A stretch of DNA of 6,371 nucleotides from CAYYWP01 sp050176585 (GTDB taxonomy: Bacteria; Desulfobacterota; Binatia; HRBIN30; CADEER01), in NCBI GenBank assembly GCA_050176585.1, contig JBFXHX010000089.1:1-6371 (forward strand). Direction: 5' to 3'. Numbering within the stretch: position 1 is the first letter of the stretch; each line of letters opens with the position of its first letter. The notes beneath the pieces are model-generated. The model did not search any database. It saw only the letters and a program-made list of their open reading frames with translations, and was not told the DNA's origin. Positions 6,174-6,371 of this stretch are shown piece by piece. Position numbers and translations under genes: made by a program.

Positions 6174-6313
6174 GAGGCGAGACCGGATCGCTAAGACGAA
6201 CGCAGGGAGAGCTCACCGAGCACAATGGGCCGCGCCGGCGTTGCGCGCGCGGTGGGGGACGGAGAGGGTCGGGGCCGTGGCGGCGCGCGCGGACGGATCG
6301 GAGGGACGTAGAG

Positions 6314-6371
6314 ATGGGACAAGCAGAGGACATCGCGGAGATTCGGCGGATTCACCGGCAGTGGTGGACGG
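6314..6371 (+). CDS. start of a gene, possibly an NTF2/SnoaL-like protein (3' end outside window)
   Basis: ATG at 6314 is preceded by GGAGGG at 6300-6305 with an 8-base spacer, a strong ribosome site. The frame stays open to the window edge and gives 19 residues, MGQAEDIAEIRRIHRQWWT. A short acidic N-terminus followed by an 'I..I....W' helix is typical of the first helix of NTF2-like/SnoaL/DUF4440 proteins, which are small cone-shaped barrels used as ketosteroid-isomerase-like enzymes or ligand binders. Nineteen residues cannot prove this. The gene is divergent from the cox operon and separated from it by 741 bases, so it has its own promoter. I am fairly confident that it is a real gene, and less sure of the family. 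Confidence 0.55.
   Translation, partial: MGQAEDIAEIRRIHRQWWT

Larger units (their letters stand above)
5850..6313. other. intergenic stretch with no recognisable gene
   Basis: Together with 5573-5834 this makes a 741-base gap between the divergent coxL and the plus-strand gene at 6314. Open frames cross it on both strands, for example 5842-6333 on the minus strand. Their translations are low-complexity Arg/Ala/Pro runs with no domain, as expected from random DNA of this GC content. I see only small stems: GGCGGT/ACCGCC at 6070-6088, GGCG/CGCC at 6104-6115, and GGCA-AAA-TGCC with an outer GCGC pair at 6133-6153. There is also a direct repeat (listed separately). It may hold regulatory DNA, a decayed gene or an unrecognised RNA. 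Confidence 0.6.

Noticed and set aside
5842..6333. 163-codon open frame on the minus strand (also 5409-6077 on the plus strand)
   Set aside because: The translation is Arg/Ala/Pro-rich low complexity with no domain or plausible ribosome site. The minus-strand frame covers the clear start of the 6314 gene, and the plus-strand one runs through the coxL 5' end. At this GC content such frames are expected by chance.

Overview
The window is high-GC bacterial chromosomal DNA (about two thirds G+C or more by eye). It has dense genes, strongly GC-biased codons and several GTG starts. This fits a soil or subsurface aerobe, for example a proteobacterium, an actinobacterium or a related uncultured phylum. 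The sequence does not settle the lineage. I see no insertion sequence, CRISPR array, tRNA or rRNA.

Layout. The left part (2-1175, plus strand) holds the end of an alpha/beta hydrolase, then a complete DUF1028 protein 43 bases downstream. A convergent gap (1176-1263) follows, filled mostly by a long imperfect hairpin that resembles a dispersed repeat. The core (1264-5572, minus strand) is a molybdenum hydroxylase operon, transcribed right to left. It encodes the Mo-cofactor large subunit (coxL-like), the FAD medium subunit (coxM-like), the 2Fe-2S small subunit (coxS-like) and, after a 123-base gap with two stem-loops, a CoxG/SRPBCC protein. A 741-base stretch (5573-6313) without a recognisable gene carries the likely coxL promoter and small repeats. 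The first 19 codons of a plus-strand gene, possibly NTF2/SnoaL-like, close the window.

How the genes work together. The three subunits should form an (LMS)2 enzyme: substrate is hydroxylated at molybdenum, and electrons pass through two 2Fe-2S clusters to FAD and an external acceptor. In true CO dehydrogenase CoxG links the enzyme to the membrane and quinone pool, and this CoxG may be an equivalent accessory factor. The large-subunit active-site loop reads SYRGWGQ. It is neither the form I CODH motif AYXCSFR, which carries the Cu-binding cysteine, nor the form II motif AYRGAGR. The enzyme is therefore best called a xanthine-oxidase-family hydroxylase of unknown substrate, despite the 'carbon monoxide dehydrogenase' names its subunits attract. 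Nothing here is clearly a new system. The points most worth following are this variant active site, the L-M-S-G gene order with a GTG start at every gene, and the convergent DUF1028/hydrolase pair.
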